Shown one piece after another: positions 36,668-45,935 of a DNA stretch of 64,000 nucleotides (positions within the stretch are counted from its first letter, which is position 1; each line of letters starts with the position of its first letter). A model generated the notes under the pieces. It saw only the letters and a program-made list of their open reading frames with translations, was not told the DNA's origin and made no database searches. Both the position numbers and the translations under genes were made by a program. The stretch spans positions 806,001-870,000 of the forward strand of contig NZ_FUZZ01000001.1 in NCBI RefSeq assembly GCF_900168065.1, read 5' to 3'. The DNA is from Chitinophaga ginsengisegetis (lineage in GTDB: Bacteria; Bacteroidota; Bacteroidia; Chitinophagales; Chitinophagaceae).

Positions 36668-37417
36668 ATGAAAGTGCAGGCAATAAAAACGACGTTAAGG
36701 AAGATCCGGGCTTTCCGTTCCCTGTTTCTCCAGGAAAGCAACTTTCAGTTTGTTTACAACAAGTGTCATGCCTATGGCTGGGCAGATACCTACCTCTTCA
36801 TGCTGGATGGGACGGCTGTGGGCTATGGGGCGGTATGGGGGCAAAATAACCGCAGCGACCGGGATGCTATTTTTGAGTTTTATGTAGTGAAGCCTTACCG
36901 GAAATTTGCCGGTGAATGTTTTTTAAAACTATGGGAGGCATCGGGGGCTGTTTGCGTGGAGTGCCAGAGCAACGATGTGTTATTGACGGCCATGCTGTAC
37001 CAGTATTCCAAAAACATTAATGCGGAGAACCTTCTTTTCGACGATCACTTTCAAACCCAAATCATTTTACCAGGCATCTCTTTCCATCAACAGGAAGCAA
37101 AAGAAAATGACCGCCGCGATGAGTTTAAATATTACCTGAAACAGGAGGATGAAGATGAAGAAGAGGAAGTAGTGGTAGCAACTGGCGGGTTAATGCTAAA
37201 TTACAATGAGCCCTTTGCTGATTTGTATATGGAAGTAAAAGATGGTTTCCGGAAACAGGGGTTGGGAAGTTTTATGATCCAGGAATTAAAAAAAGCTTGT
37301 TACCTGATGGGCCGGGTGCCGGGTGCGAGGTGTAATATCGACAATGCCGCATCGAAGGCAACATTGCTAAAAGCGGGGATGAAGGTGTGCGGATATATCT
37401 TAACAGGGAAGCTGTAA
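36668..37417 (+). CDS. GNAT acetyltransferase with acidic insert
   Basis: 249-residue cytoplasmic protein. The N-terminal half (to about 150) is a degenerate GNAT-like domain (WADTYLFMLDGTAVGYGAVWG). After an acidic stretch of Glu and Asp (about 158-166), the C-terminal half keeps the acetyl-CoA site (FRKQGLGSFMIQELKK) and ends ASKATLLKAGMKVCGYILTG. Substrate unknown. It sits between the two kinase/terpene synthase modules on the plus strand, which is suggestive but not proof of a link. Confidence 0.8.
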   Translation: MKVQAIKTTLRKIRAFRSLFLQESNFQFVYNKCHAYGWADTYLFMLDGTAVGYGAVWGQNNRSDRDAIFEFYVVKPYRKFAGECFLKLWEASGAVCVECQSNDVLLTAMLYQYSKNINAENLLFDDHFQTQIILPGISFHQQEAKENDRRDEFKYYLKQEDEDEEEEVVVATGGLMLNYNEPFADLYMEVKDGFRKQGLGSFMIQELKKACYLMGRVPGARCNIDNAASKATLLKAGMKVCGYILTGKL

Positions 37418-37719
37418 AAGTTAGGGTGCACACCTAACATATTTTCATTTTAAATCATGTAATATTCTTTTTTTCAAAAAAAAATATGCTTATATTAACA
37501 TTCAATTAACTCATGCCGATGCATATCTGGTTAGATTTACCCGAGCCCAAAGAAAATCTACATGCCTGATATGATTCGAAGAACCTGCAGACCATGCCCG
37601 AATACATATCCGGATTCCATAACAGTATTTCTGCGGGTGGCGGATCGGATGACGGTAAAGCAAATTAACTATGATCTTTTTACAGCCCGAACTTGCCTAA
37701 CCCTCTAAATAATTATTAC

Positions 37720-39480
37720 ATGAGAACTGGTAACTATCCTACAACTGCGGCCATTACAACCACACTCATCAAACCTATTTTTGCCGGAACCCAGCATTTT
37801 GAAAAAGCGGAAGAAAAACGTCCTGTTATTATTATCAATGCGATGGCCCTTGTGTTAAGCGCCCTGGTGATTGGGGTTGGCAGCTATTTTTATTTTCTTA
37901 AGAATTCGGTATTTTTTTTAATCGGTATTCCACTGGAAACGCTTAGTTTTTTTACTGTTATCCGGTTAAACCAGGTGAGGCAATATTTTAATGCAAACTT
38001 ACTCATGCTGAGTACCAATGCTATTTTTATTGCTTACTGGTCCACCGTACTGGGATCAAGTATTTCCCTGGAGTTACTGCTGGCATTCAATACCATCATC
38101 ATATTCCATTTAAGTTCTGCTTTTTTCCTGTACAAAAGAAGCGGGGCCCTGCTGGCCTGCATAGGGGCAACAGTGGTATTTGCCGCGTGGATGGTAGCCA
38201 ACGCCCATTATAATTTTATCCAGCCGATAGAGCTTTCGCCTGATATATCGTTAACCATGAAATGGTCTACTACTATTGCGCTGCTGGTATTTATATTATG
38301 TGTGATGATGTCCTATGTGGCGCAGATCAGAAGTTTGCTTGCTTCCGCCCAGAAACTCCGGGAGGCATCTGAAAAGAAAAGTATTTTTTTGCGGGAGGTA
38401 TTTCACGAGATCCGGACGCCGATGAATGCTATTTTTTCTATTGGCCAGTTGTTTGAATTACGGAAGTCCAAATATTCGGTGGCAGAAAGAAAGGAAATTA
38501 ACCAGTTGTTTGCCTCCTGTTACCTGGCCCGCAACATCATTAATCATGTGCTGGAAATGTCGAGGATTGAGTCGGGGAATTTTTATCCTGTGATGAAGGA
38601 GTCCATCAGTTTAAAGGATTGCGTATCCCATTGCATAGCGGTTAACAGTTACCTGGCGGCATCCAGGGGTATAAAAATTGACCTGCAGTTCGACAGGCAG
38701 CTGGGTGAACCCATCAACAGCGACAGTTTACTGTTAACCAAGATCCTGAATAATATCCTGTCCAATGCGGTGAAGTTTGCCAGTGGTAATTCCATGATCT
38801 CTCTCAGCTGCATAAAAGAAGCGGACCAGATCATTTTTAAGGTAAAGAACCAGGGAGTGGTAGATCCGGATATTGCTACCAAGATGTTCGACCGGTTTGT
38901 ATCAAAGCGTGAGCAGTTTGAAGGAACGGGATTGGGCTTATCTATTACCAAACACCTGATCGGCCTTTTCGGCGGACAAATTGCACTGGACCCGGTGGAT
39001 CCCTCCTCTCCTTTTACCACTACCATTACCTTTAATATTCCTTATGAAGCGGGCGTAGGAAAAACCAGGCAGCAGTTACCGCCTAAATTTATGAAGGGTT
39101 GCTTTATGGGCGGAAAAGTAGTGATCATAGAAGATGACCTGCTGAGTGCTGAGTTACTGATAAAGTTCCTGAAAGAAATGGGGATAGACCCGGTATTATG
39201 CAAGGACCATGCATCGATAATTGATGTGATCCATACAGAAAAACCCAACCTGATCATTTCAGATCTGAATATGCCCGGCTTTAACGGCAGGGATTTATTG
39301 CAGTACGTAAAAAATGATCCTGAATTAAAAGGCACCCCCGTACTGATCATTTCAGGAGATGCCTTTTTGAAAGATGAGCTATTGGCGACAGGCGCCTGCG
39401 GCTTCATAACGAAACCGGTTTTCATCAGCGACTTACACCTTGAATTAGCAAAATATTTACCTCATCATATATTTTCGTAA
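37720..39480 (+). CDS. Hybrid histidine kinase, copy 2 of the terpene module
   Basis: 586-residue paralogue of the kinase at 33.7 kb. It has the same six-TM sensor (EKRPVIIINAMAL, FIQPIELSP), H-box FHEIRTPMNAI, N-box NNILSNAVKFASG and G-box GTGLGLSITK. The C-terminal receiver has LIISDLNMPGFNG and TKPV. It shares SGDAF with the copy 1 receiver. I chose ATG 37720; a TTG at 37693 would add nine residues. Its 3' end overlaps the convergent terpene synthase gene by 16 bp. About 300 bp without a gene lie upstream, where the promoter should be. Confidence 0.92.
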   Translation: MRTGNYPTTAAITTTLIKPIFAGTQHFEKAEEKRPVIIINAMALVLSALVIGVGSYFYFLKNSVFFLIGIPLETLSFFTVIRLNQVRQYFNANLLMLSTNAIFIAYWSTVLGSSISLELLLAFNTIIIFHLSSAFFLYKRSGALLACIGATVVFAAWMVANAHYNFIQPIELSPDISLTMKWSTTIALLVFILCVMMSYVAQIRSLLASAQKLREASEKKSIFLREVFHEIRTPMNAIFSIGQLFELRKSKYSVAERKEINQLFASCYLARNIINHVLEMSRIESGNFYPVMKESISLKDCVSHCIAVNSYLAASRGIKIDLQFDRQLGEPINSDSLLLTKILNNILSNAVKFASGNSMISLSCIKEADQIIFKVKNQGVVDPDIATKMFDRFVSKREQFEGTGLGLSITKHLIGLFGGQIALDPVDPSSPFTTTITFNIPYEAGVGKTRQQLPPKFMKGCFMGGKVVIIEDDLLSAELLIKFLKEMGIDPVLCKDHASIIDVIHTEKPNLIISDLNMPGFNGRDLLQYVKNDPELKGTPVLIISGDAFLKDELLATGACGFITKPVFISDLHLELAKYLPHHIFS

Positions 39481-40412
39481 CGACCGGTATCAATTACCGC
39501 CCAGTCATCATACCCTCTCACGATGGTATATAAGCCCTGTATGTAGCGGTCTACCTGCATATTAACAGCCTTGCCCCAATAAGGAAGTTCCTTACGGAGT
39601 TGTTTAAACCGGCGCAGGTGTGTCCTGTGCTCATTGATCACATATTGCACCGCCTCATCCCTGGCCAGATCCAGTTCCTTTTGCGCAATAAAGATCAGGT
39701 TAAAACCTGGCTTCTCCAGTTTTGCTTCGCGGACAATCGAATGCAAATCATTGGAAAGGCAGCCGAGCAGGTTTAAGATAAGCTCTATTTCCTGGATGCT
39801 GCTGTGGTCATACACTTCATCCGGCAGGTTCAGTTTTTCAAAAATGGCCACCAGCGGGAACATGATATAAAACCCGGTGTAGGGCCTTTCCTTGTAATAC
39901 CGGTCGATAGAGGGCATGAGGCCATCGATCTGCATGTCGATCTCAAAGAAACACTCATTGAGATAGTCGGTCATATGCATGCAGTATTTGCGGTATAAAA
40001 AGGGACTGCTGATGGCGCTGAAACGACGCAGGATATCTTTCAGGGCGATACTGAGGCTATGATCGTCCTCGATATATTTATCATCGAGAATGGAAATAAA
40101 TATTTCCAGCTGACGTCTCATTTCCAATGCGGTTACTGCGTCGGAGGAACCGCGGTCGCAGCTGTCATCTACTGTGAATAGCCAGGATAGCAAATCTCCG
40201 GCGAGGCTTACCTGTGCATAGGTGGCATCAGGGTATTCCCTGGCTGCCTGGAACCCGAAACGGGCTTTGGAGTACCAACTGAGAGGTTTGAATTTTGGGG
40301 CAATATCAAATTTTTGTACCCACTTCAAGGTATCATTCTGAGTATCCTGATAACAGGAATTAATCTTAGACTTTCCCGGGATAGTGACGCAGGAAGTTAA
40401 AGCATTTGACAT
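39465..40412 (-). CDS. Class I terpene synthase, copy 2
   Basis: Cytoplasmic 315-residue terpene cyclase paralogous to copy 1. The Asp-rich motif D-D-S-C-D is at 82-86, the NSE triad N-D-L-H-S-I-V-R-E at 221-229, and the C-terminal Arg-Tyr pair in TGRY. The shared stretch GFYIMFPLV and E-I-E-L-x-L-N-L show common origin, but the sequences have diverged enough that products may differ. The gene is convergent with, and overlaps, the hybrid kinase copy 2. Confidence 0.92.
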   Translation of the reverse strand: MSNALTSCVTIPGKSKINSCYQDTQNDTLKWVQKFDIAPKFKPLSWYSKARFGFQAAREYPDATYAQVSLAGDLLSWLFTVDDSCDRGSSDAVTALEMRRQLEIFISILDDKYIEDDHSLSIALKDILRRFSAISSPFLYRKYCMHMTDYLNECFFEIDMQIDGLMPSIDRYYKERPYTGFYIMFPLVAIFEKLNLPDEVYDHSSIQEIELILNLLGCLSNDLHSIVREAKLEKPGFNLIFIAQKELDLARDEAVQYVINEHRTHLRRFKQLRKELPYWGKAVNMQVDRYIQGLYTIVRGYDDWAVIDTGRYENI

Positions 40413-40809
40413 AAATGTTAATTTTTAAAGTGAATAAAAGATTGATAACTAATGTATAGATGTAGTAATGGTTATTCAGTGCGGATGCAACGATCTATTT
40501 GCTGATATTCCTGTGCACCTGATCCTACAGACAAAGCTCAGAACTGTATTATATAGAATAATAATGTTATCTGATATTGAAGATTATCCAAAAAAGCTAA
40601 ATTGGACAAACTAATATTACGAAAAAAGCACCCATTTGGCAGATTGGATTTTGGGACGGGAGGAATAGCACAAATGGGGGTAGTCCGGCGCAGCGGGACA
40701 TGTGCCGGGAAGAAGTGGGAAAACGGGCGGGGTGCTATGTGAAGTTTATATTAATTTCCCGCCGTTCCTTCGTAATTCAAAAGGAGCTTCTCTAGTTTTG
40801 CGGCCTTAT
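40413..40809. other. Intergenic stretch upstream of terpene synthase copy 2 and the sigma gene
   Basis: About 400 bases of divergent promoter space. The first 40 bases (reading minus) hold TCTTTTATTCACTTTAAAA, resembling the leader of terpene synthase copy 1. TAGTTTTG at 40793-40800 fits the Bacteroidota -7 element TAnnTTTG, but only 9 bp before the chosen sigma-factor start. No RNA gene or ORF was recognised. Confidence 0.4.
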
Positions 40810-41400
40810 ATGGAACCGGTATCTGTAATAAATGGCGCGGCATGGGATCAGCAAACCTTTAAGGTGCTGTATGATGAGTATTTTGTATTGGTGAGCCGCT
40901 ATTGTTATTCATTTACGGGAGATTATGAAGCCGCACGGGACATCGCGGCTGAACTGTTTGCCAACCTGTGGCGGCAGCGTGCAGGCATCCGGGTTAATAC
41001 CAGTATGAAGAACTACCTGCTGGTAGCCGCCCGGCGAAGCTGTAAAAAACACACCGATAAACTACAACGTACCTTCACTATCAGCGACGACCACCTGGAC
41101 CAGGCGCTCTCCACCCATACGCCCGATGCCGCCCTGGCAGGGAAGGAATCCAGGGAAAAGCTGCATCAGCTCTTATCCCTGCTGGACCCGGTAAAGAAGG
41201 AAATTATAGACCTGAAACTGCTGGGGCTCACCAATAAAGAGATAGCCCATATCTTACACATCACACCCAAAAAAGTGGAATACCAGCTGAACACCGCGAT
41301 CCGCTTATTACAGGAAGAAATTAAAACCCGGCGGTTAACGGTACACGACTGCGAAGCGGGTTTGATAATAGGCACCCTGGTACTGATGCTGCCTGCATAA
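40810..41400 (+). CDS. ECF sigma factor (FecI-like)
   Basis: 196-residue RNA polymerase sigma factor of the Bacteroidota SusC/D-linked kind. Region 2 is FKVLYDEYFVLVSRYCYSFTGDYEAARDIAAELFANLW. Region 4 helix-turn-helix: LKLLGLTNKEIAHILHITPKKVEYQL. I chose the ATG at 40810, since upstream in-frame residues look non-coding. It should be held by the FecR protein encoded 116 bp downstream and switched on by the TonB receptor. Confidence 0.9.
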   Translation: MEPVSVINGAAWDQQTFKVLYDEYFVLVSRYCYSFTGDYEAARDIAAELFANLWRQRAGIRVNTSMKNYLLVAARRSCKKHTDKLQRTFTISDDHLDQALSTHTPDAALAGKESREKLHQLLSLLDPVKKEIIDLKLLGLTNKEIAHILHITPKKVEYQLNTAIRLLQEEIKTRRLTVHDCEAGLIIGTLVLMLPA

Positions 41401-41516
41401 TCACATCTCCCCTGAAAAACTTACCCAGCCTGCATTTCCCCTTGTTAATAATTCCTTAACACACATTCACAGGAATTTCCCCGGGCGGCCGCCTCCTCTG
41501 TAATAAACGGCCCACA

Positions 41517-42488
41517 TTGAACGAAAAAATATTATTCCGCTACATCTATGAGTTATCAAACGCCGCAGAGCGGGAGATGGTAACTGCCTGGCTGCAGCAA
41601 TCGGAAAGGAACCGGGACATCCTGGTAGCTTTGGTAAAAAGAAAGCAACAGCTGGAAGGCGCTGCTGATCAGCAGGCGGCAGATACCCATTGGGAACGGG
41701 TACAGGCAGCGATGAATGAAGAAGTGCCTGCTGTAAAAAATATCCGCCCGTGGTGGCTGTACAGTGCTGCCGCAGCATTGGTAACAGTGTCCATGGGTAT
41801 AGGCTGGCTGTGGCAACACCAACATACGCCTGCCGCGCAACCGGTAAAATTATCTACCACCGGCAAAAACAAACAGGTAATCACGCTGCCCGACGGCACC
41901 CGGGTGTGGCTGCAATACAACTCTTCCCTGGAGTATGATGCACGCGCTTTTAATAATTCCAACAGGCAGGTGATCCTGAACGGGGCGGCCTTCTTTAATG
42001 TAAACGGCAGTCCGGATAAGCCTTTCCGGGTCAGTACCCATCAAACCACAGTAACCGTACTTGGCACCTCTTTCAGTATCCATGCACGCGAACATGAAAT
42101 GCAGGAAATAGCCGTGGCCTCCGGGAAAATCAATGTGCAGGCAGCACAACTCAACATCAACCTGCTGCCGATGCAGCGGATTAAATATGACCCGGTAACG
42201 CATGCGTTGCTAAGCGACAGCACCTCACTGGATCGTATAACTGCGGTGAGAGATAACCTGCTGGTATTTGAAAACGATGACCTGCCCAGCATCGCCCGCA
42301 AACTATCACAATGGTACAACCGCGACGTGATTATCCACGGAACACCGCATCGTGTATCCTTTACCGGTAGTGTACAGGATAACGGCATCCAGCCTGTACT
42401 GGAAGGTTTAAGTTTCCTGGCTGGCGTGGAATATAAAATTACGGCAGATACTATCATTCTCTCTTTAAAACGCAATCACAAAAAATAA
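41517..42488 (+). CDS. FecR-type anti-sigma factor
   Basis: 323-residue inner-membrane protein. An N-terminal cytoplasmic sigma-binding part (1-75) is followed by one transmembrane helix (about 82-98), a periplasmic FecR domain (KQVITLPDGTRVWLQYNSSLEYDARAFN), and a C-terminal DUF4974 that meets the receptor STN domain. The start is TTG at 41517. It passes the uptake signal from SusC (next gene, 9 bp away) to the sigma factor. Confidence 0.92.
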   Translation: MNEKILFRYIYELSNAAEREMVTAWLQQSERNRDILVALVKRKQQLEGAADQQAADTHWERVQAAMNEEVPAVKNIRPWWLYSAAAALVTVSMGIGWLWQHQHTPAAQPVKLSTTGKNKQVITLPDGTRVWLQYNSSLEYDARAFNNSNRQVILNGAAFFNVNGSPDKPFRVSTHQTTVTVLGTSFSIHAREHEMQEIAVASGKINVQAAQLNINLLPMQRIKYDPVTHALLSDSTSLDRITAVRDNLLVFENDDLPSIARKLSQWYNRDVIIHGTPHRVSFTGSVQDNGIQPVLEGLSFLAGVEYKITADTIILSLKRNHKK

Positions 42489-42497
42489 ACAACCAAT

Positions 42498-45400
42498 ATG
42501 AAAAAAATTATTGGCGGACTTTGCTGCCTGTTACTAACCGGTTCCCTCTGGGCACAAACGGCCACCCGCATGATCCGGTTAAACAGGAAAAACATTTCCC
42601 TGAAAGAACTGATCACCACACTACAGCAAAAAGAAAAGATTGCTGTGATGTACGACGATAACATCCTCGGGGAACCACACCCGTTACAGTTGCCGGAAGA
42701 AAATGTACCGCTCGAAAAGCTGCTGTCGCTCATCGCAGCGCAAACCGGCCTGGAAGTAAAGTGGCAGAATAATAACATCTACATAAGAAATAAAAATACC
42801 ACCGCAGCAGAAACGGTCACCGTAAAAGGCGTAGTAATGGGCGCCGGCAACGATGGTGCTTTACCCGGTGTGAGCATCAGCGTAAATGGCAGGATGGTAG
42901 CAGTGACGGCGGAAGACGGTCTTTTTGACCTGAAAGTACCCACCGGCAGTAAAGTGGTTTTCCGCGCCATCGGTCTTGATCCTTATACACTCCCGGTAGC
43001 CGGCAACGCCACTAACCTGAAAGTTAATATGCAGCAGAATGTTACCCAGCTGGAAGGCGTAGTGGTAACAGCGCTGGGCATTAAACGCGATGAAAAAGCA
43101 CTGGGTTATGCTGTGAGCAAAGTGAGCAATGAACAGCTCACAGATGCTATGAGTAATAACTGGACCAATGCTCTCACTGGTAAAGTAGCCGGTTTGAATA
43201 TGCTGAAATCCAATGGCGGACCGGCAGGTTCTACCAAAATTATCCTGCGTGGTGAAAACACAATCACCGGCAGCAGCGAAGCGCTGATTGTAGTGGATGG
43301 CGTAATCATCAACGGCAGCAGCGGTAAGCAAACGGGCAACGGCAGCGGTTCGTACCTGGACAGCGACTCCCCTACCGACTTCGGTACCAGCCTCAATGAT
43401 ATTAACCCCGATGATATTGAAAGTGTGTCGGTGCTGAAAGGCCCGGGGGCAGCAGCATTGTACGGTGCACGCGGCGCTAATGGCGCTATCATCATTACCA
43501 CCAAAACCGGTAAAATTAAAAAGGGTTTAGGCGTTACCGTTAACTCCAATGCTACCTTTGAAACCATTAACCGCTGGCCCGATTACCAGTATGAATACGG
43601 CCAGGGAGCCTCCGGTCAGGATACCTGGTATTCCTATGGCGCCACCGCCGACGGCAGCAGCACCCGGAGCACCAGCTCCGCCTGGGGACCAAAGTTCAAC
43701 GGGCAAATGTACTATCAATACGACCCGGTTACACATACCGGCGGCACGGAAAGAACACCATGGGTTCCCTATAAAAACAACCGTAAAGACTTCTTTGAAA
43801 CCGCCAAAACATTTACCAACAGCGTAACGCTGGAAGGCGGCAATGATAAAACCAATATACGTTTATCTTATACCAATCTTAATAACAACTGGATTGTCCC
43901 CAATACCGGTTACAACAGGAATACCGTAGCGCTATCCGTAAATCATAAAGTATCCGATAAGCTGCAGATTTCCACAAAGGTGAACTACACCAACAAAAAA
44001 AGCGATAACCTGCCTTCTTCCGGTTATAATAACCAAACCATCATGTATTTTATCCGGGGAATGGTGCCTAACGCCAACCTCGACTGGTTCAAGGAATACT
44101 GGCTGCCCGGACAGGAGCAGCTGGCGCAGAACCGGCCCTTCAGCAGCTTGCTCGACAACCCTTACCTGCAGGCGTATGAAATGCTGAATAAAGTGAACCG
44201 CAATGGTGTGATAGGTAATGTTTCCGCTACTTATAATTTCACAAAAGACCTCAGCCTGATGGTGCGTACCTCCCTGGATTACAGCACTGAAAGCCGTTCG
44301 CAGCAACGTCCGAAAAATACACAGAAATTTATAGACGGGATGTACAGAACCCAGAACATTTATTCCCGTGAGCTGAACAGTGATTTCCTGTTACGCTACA
44401 ACCGTACACTGGGTAGTAAATTTAATGCTACCGTATCCGTAGGTGGCAGCCAGATGCGCAACTTTTACAACCGTGATGAAGTGCGCGCGGATAAGCTGAG
44501 ATACCCTGGCGTATATAATTTTGCCAACAGTAAGAACACGCTGATCACACTTCCCTACAGTTCTCAATATGCCGTGAACAGCTTCTATGGCCTGGCACAG
44601 TTCAGCTACAATAACTACCTGTTCCTGGATATCACGGCGCGTAACGACTGGAGCAGTACATTGGCCTCAGAAACATCTACCGATAATACCTCTTTCTTCT
44701 ATCCTTCTGTGAATGCTTCCGCCATCCTGTCGGATATGTTGAAGCTGCCCGCAGAAGTTTCCCTGCTGAAACTTCGTACATCCGTTTCCGGTGTAGGCAG
44801 TGGCGGCACTACGCCTTACTTTACCCGTTTTGGTTACCTGAAAGAATTGTTCCTGAGTGGTCTTTCCAACCCGGACTATATTGCCAACCCGGATCTGAAG
44901 CCAATGAAAACCGTCAGCGTAGAAGCCGGCGTGGATGCGAGCTTCTTCAGAAACCGTATAGGCTTTGGCGTTACCCTGTATCAGAACAACACCAATAACC
45001 AGATCATCCAGGCGCCATTAGATAAAGCTACCGGCTTTAAGGGCACTATCGTGAACGCGGGTACGGTTATTAACAAGGGTATTGAAATTGAAGCCAACGG
45101 TACCCCGGTGAAAAAGGCCAACGGGCTTACCTGGATTGCCACCGGTACATTTGCTGCTAACCGCAGCCGTATCAGCTCCCTGCCGGATGGTATTGAAACA
45201 TTTGTGATGTCTACCGGTCCTGCGGGCCGTGGCTCTATTGAAGCACGTCCCGGCGGCCGCATGGGCGATATCTACGGACTTGGCTACCAACGCTCCCCGG
45301 ATGGTCAGATCATCTACAATTCGCAGGGATACCCGTTGCTGACAGAAACAGCCCAATACCTGGGAAATACCAACCCCGACTGGAAGGCCAGCATCAACAA

Positions 45401-45911
45401 TGCTTTCCAGTACAAGCAATTCCGCTTCAGCTTTTTGTTTGACGGTCAAACAGGTGGTAAGGCCTATTCCCTCACGCACTCCGTGCTGGCAGAAGAAGGC
45501 AAGCTGAAAAAGACCATCCCCGGCCGTTACAACGGTATTATCGGTGATGGCGTACAGGTGAACAAAGATGGCACCTATCGCCCGAACGATGTAGTAGCAG
45601 CCAATATTCAAACCTATTATTCAGAGCATTTCAAGCGTGATAATATTGAGTCCAATCTTTTCAGCACCGACTTTATCAAATTGCGGGAAGCGCGGTTCGA
45701 CTACTCGCTGACGCCTGCCTTCCTGCGGAAGATAGGATTCACCAAAGGCACCATCGGTATTTATGGACGCGACCTGCTGGTAATTACCAACTGGCCATCG
45801 TTTGATCCGGAATTTGGTACCCTGGGAGATGGAGATATCAGCGCCGGTTTTGAAATCGGTCAGTTCCCCTCCACCCGAAGCTTTGGGATTAACCTCACTG
45901 CTTCGTTCTAA
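42498..45911 (+). CDS. SusC/RagA-like TonB receptor with STN domain
   Basis: 1137-residue outer-membrane transporter. Signal peptide (ending SLWAQ) and an STN signalling domain (about 30-100: KNISLKELITTLQQKEKIAVMY) come first. A carboxypeptidase-like domain with plug follows (LEGVVVTALGIKRDEKALGYAV, SVLKGPGAAALYGARGANGAI). The large barrel ends in NLTASF. The STN domain pairs it with the FecR/sigma switch. With SusD it imports an oligomeric nutrient; no degrading enzyme is nearby, so the substrate is unknown. Confidence 0.94.
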   Translation: MKKIIGGLCCLLLTGSLWAQTATRMIRLNRKNISLKELITTLQQKEKIAVMYDDNILGEPHPLQLPEENVPLEKLLSLIAAQTGLEVKWQNNNIYIRNKNTTAAETVTVKGVVMGAGNDGALPGVSISVNGRMVAVTAEDGLFDLKVPTGSKVVFRAIGLDPYTLPVAGNATNLKVNMQQNVTQLEGVVVTALGIKRDEKALGYAVSKVSNEQLTDAMSNNWTNALTGKVAGLNMLKSNGGPAGSTKIILRGENTITGSSEALIVVDGVIINGSSGKQTGNGSGSYLDSDSPTDFGTSLNDINPDDIESVSVLKGPGAAALYGARGANGAIIITTKTGKIKKGLGVTVNSNATFETINRWPDYQYEYGQGASGQDTWYSYGATADGSSTRSTSSAWGPKFNGQMYYQYDPVTHTGGTERTPWVPYKNNRKDFFETAKTFTNSVTLEGGNDKTNIRLSYTNLNNNWIVPNTGYNRNTVALSVNHKVSDKLQISTKVNYTNKKSDNLPSSGYNNQTIMYFIRGMVPNANLDWFKEYWLPGQEQLAQNRPFSSLLDNPYLQAYEMLNKVNRNGVIGNVSATYNFTKDLSLMVRTSLDYSTESRSQQRPKNTQKFIDGMYRTQNIYSRELNSDFLLRYNRTLGSKFNATVSVGGSQMRNFYNRDEVRADKLRYPGVYNFANSKNTLITLPYSSQYAVNSFYGLAQFSYNNYLFLDITARNDWSSTLASETSTDNTSFFYPSVNASAILSDMLKLPAEVSLLKLRTSVSGVGSGGTTPYFTRFGYLKELFLSGLSNPDYIANPDLKPMKTVSVEAGVDASFFRNRIGFGVTLYQNNTNNQIIQAPLDKATGFKGTIVNAGTVINKGIEIEANGTPVKKANGLTWIATGTFAANRSRISSLPDGIETFVMSTGPAGRGSIEARPGGRMGDIYGLGYQRSPDGQIIYNSQGYPLLTETAQYLGNTNPDWKASINNAFQYKQFRFSFLFDGQTGGKAYSLTHSVLAEEGKLKKTIPGRYNGIIGDGVQVNKDGTYRPNDVVAANIQTYYSEHFKRDNIESNLFSTDFIKLREARFDYSLTPAFLRKIGFTKGTIGIYGRDLLVITNWPSFDPEFGTLGDGDISAGFEIGQFPSTRSFGINLTASF

Positions 45912-45935
45912 TATTTCACCGCAAAAAGATGTATC

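Noticed and set aside
37418..37719. Possible small RNA or gene in the roughly 300-bp gap before kinase copy 2
   Set aside because: A/T-rich runs and no hairpin or frame that I could support; only promoter space is likely.
40702..40809. Longer N-terminus of the sigma factor
   Set aside because: The 36 extra residues look non-coding; region 2 starts normally after the ATG at 40810.
42498..45911. SusC gene as a siderophore receptor
   Set aside because: It has the STN domain, carboxypeptidase-like domain, length and SusD partner of nutrient SusC proteins, unlike the 18-kb receptor.
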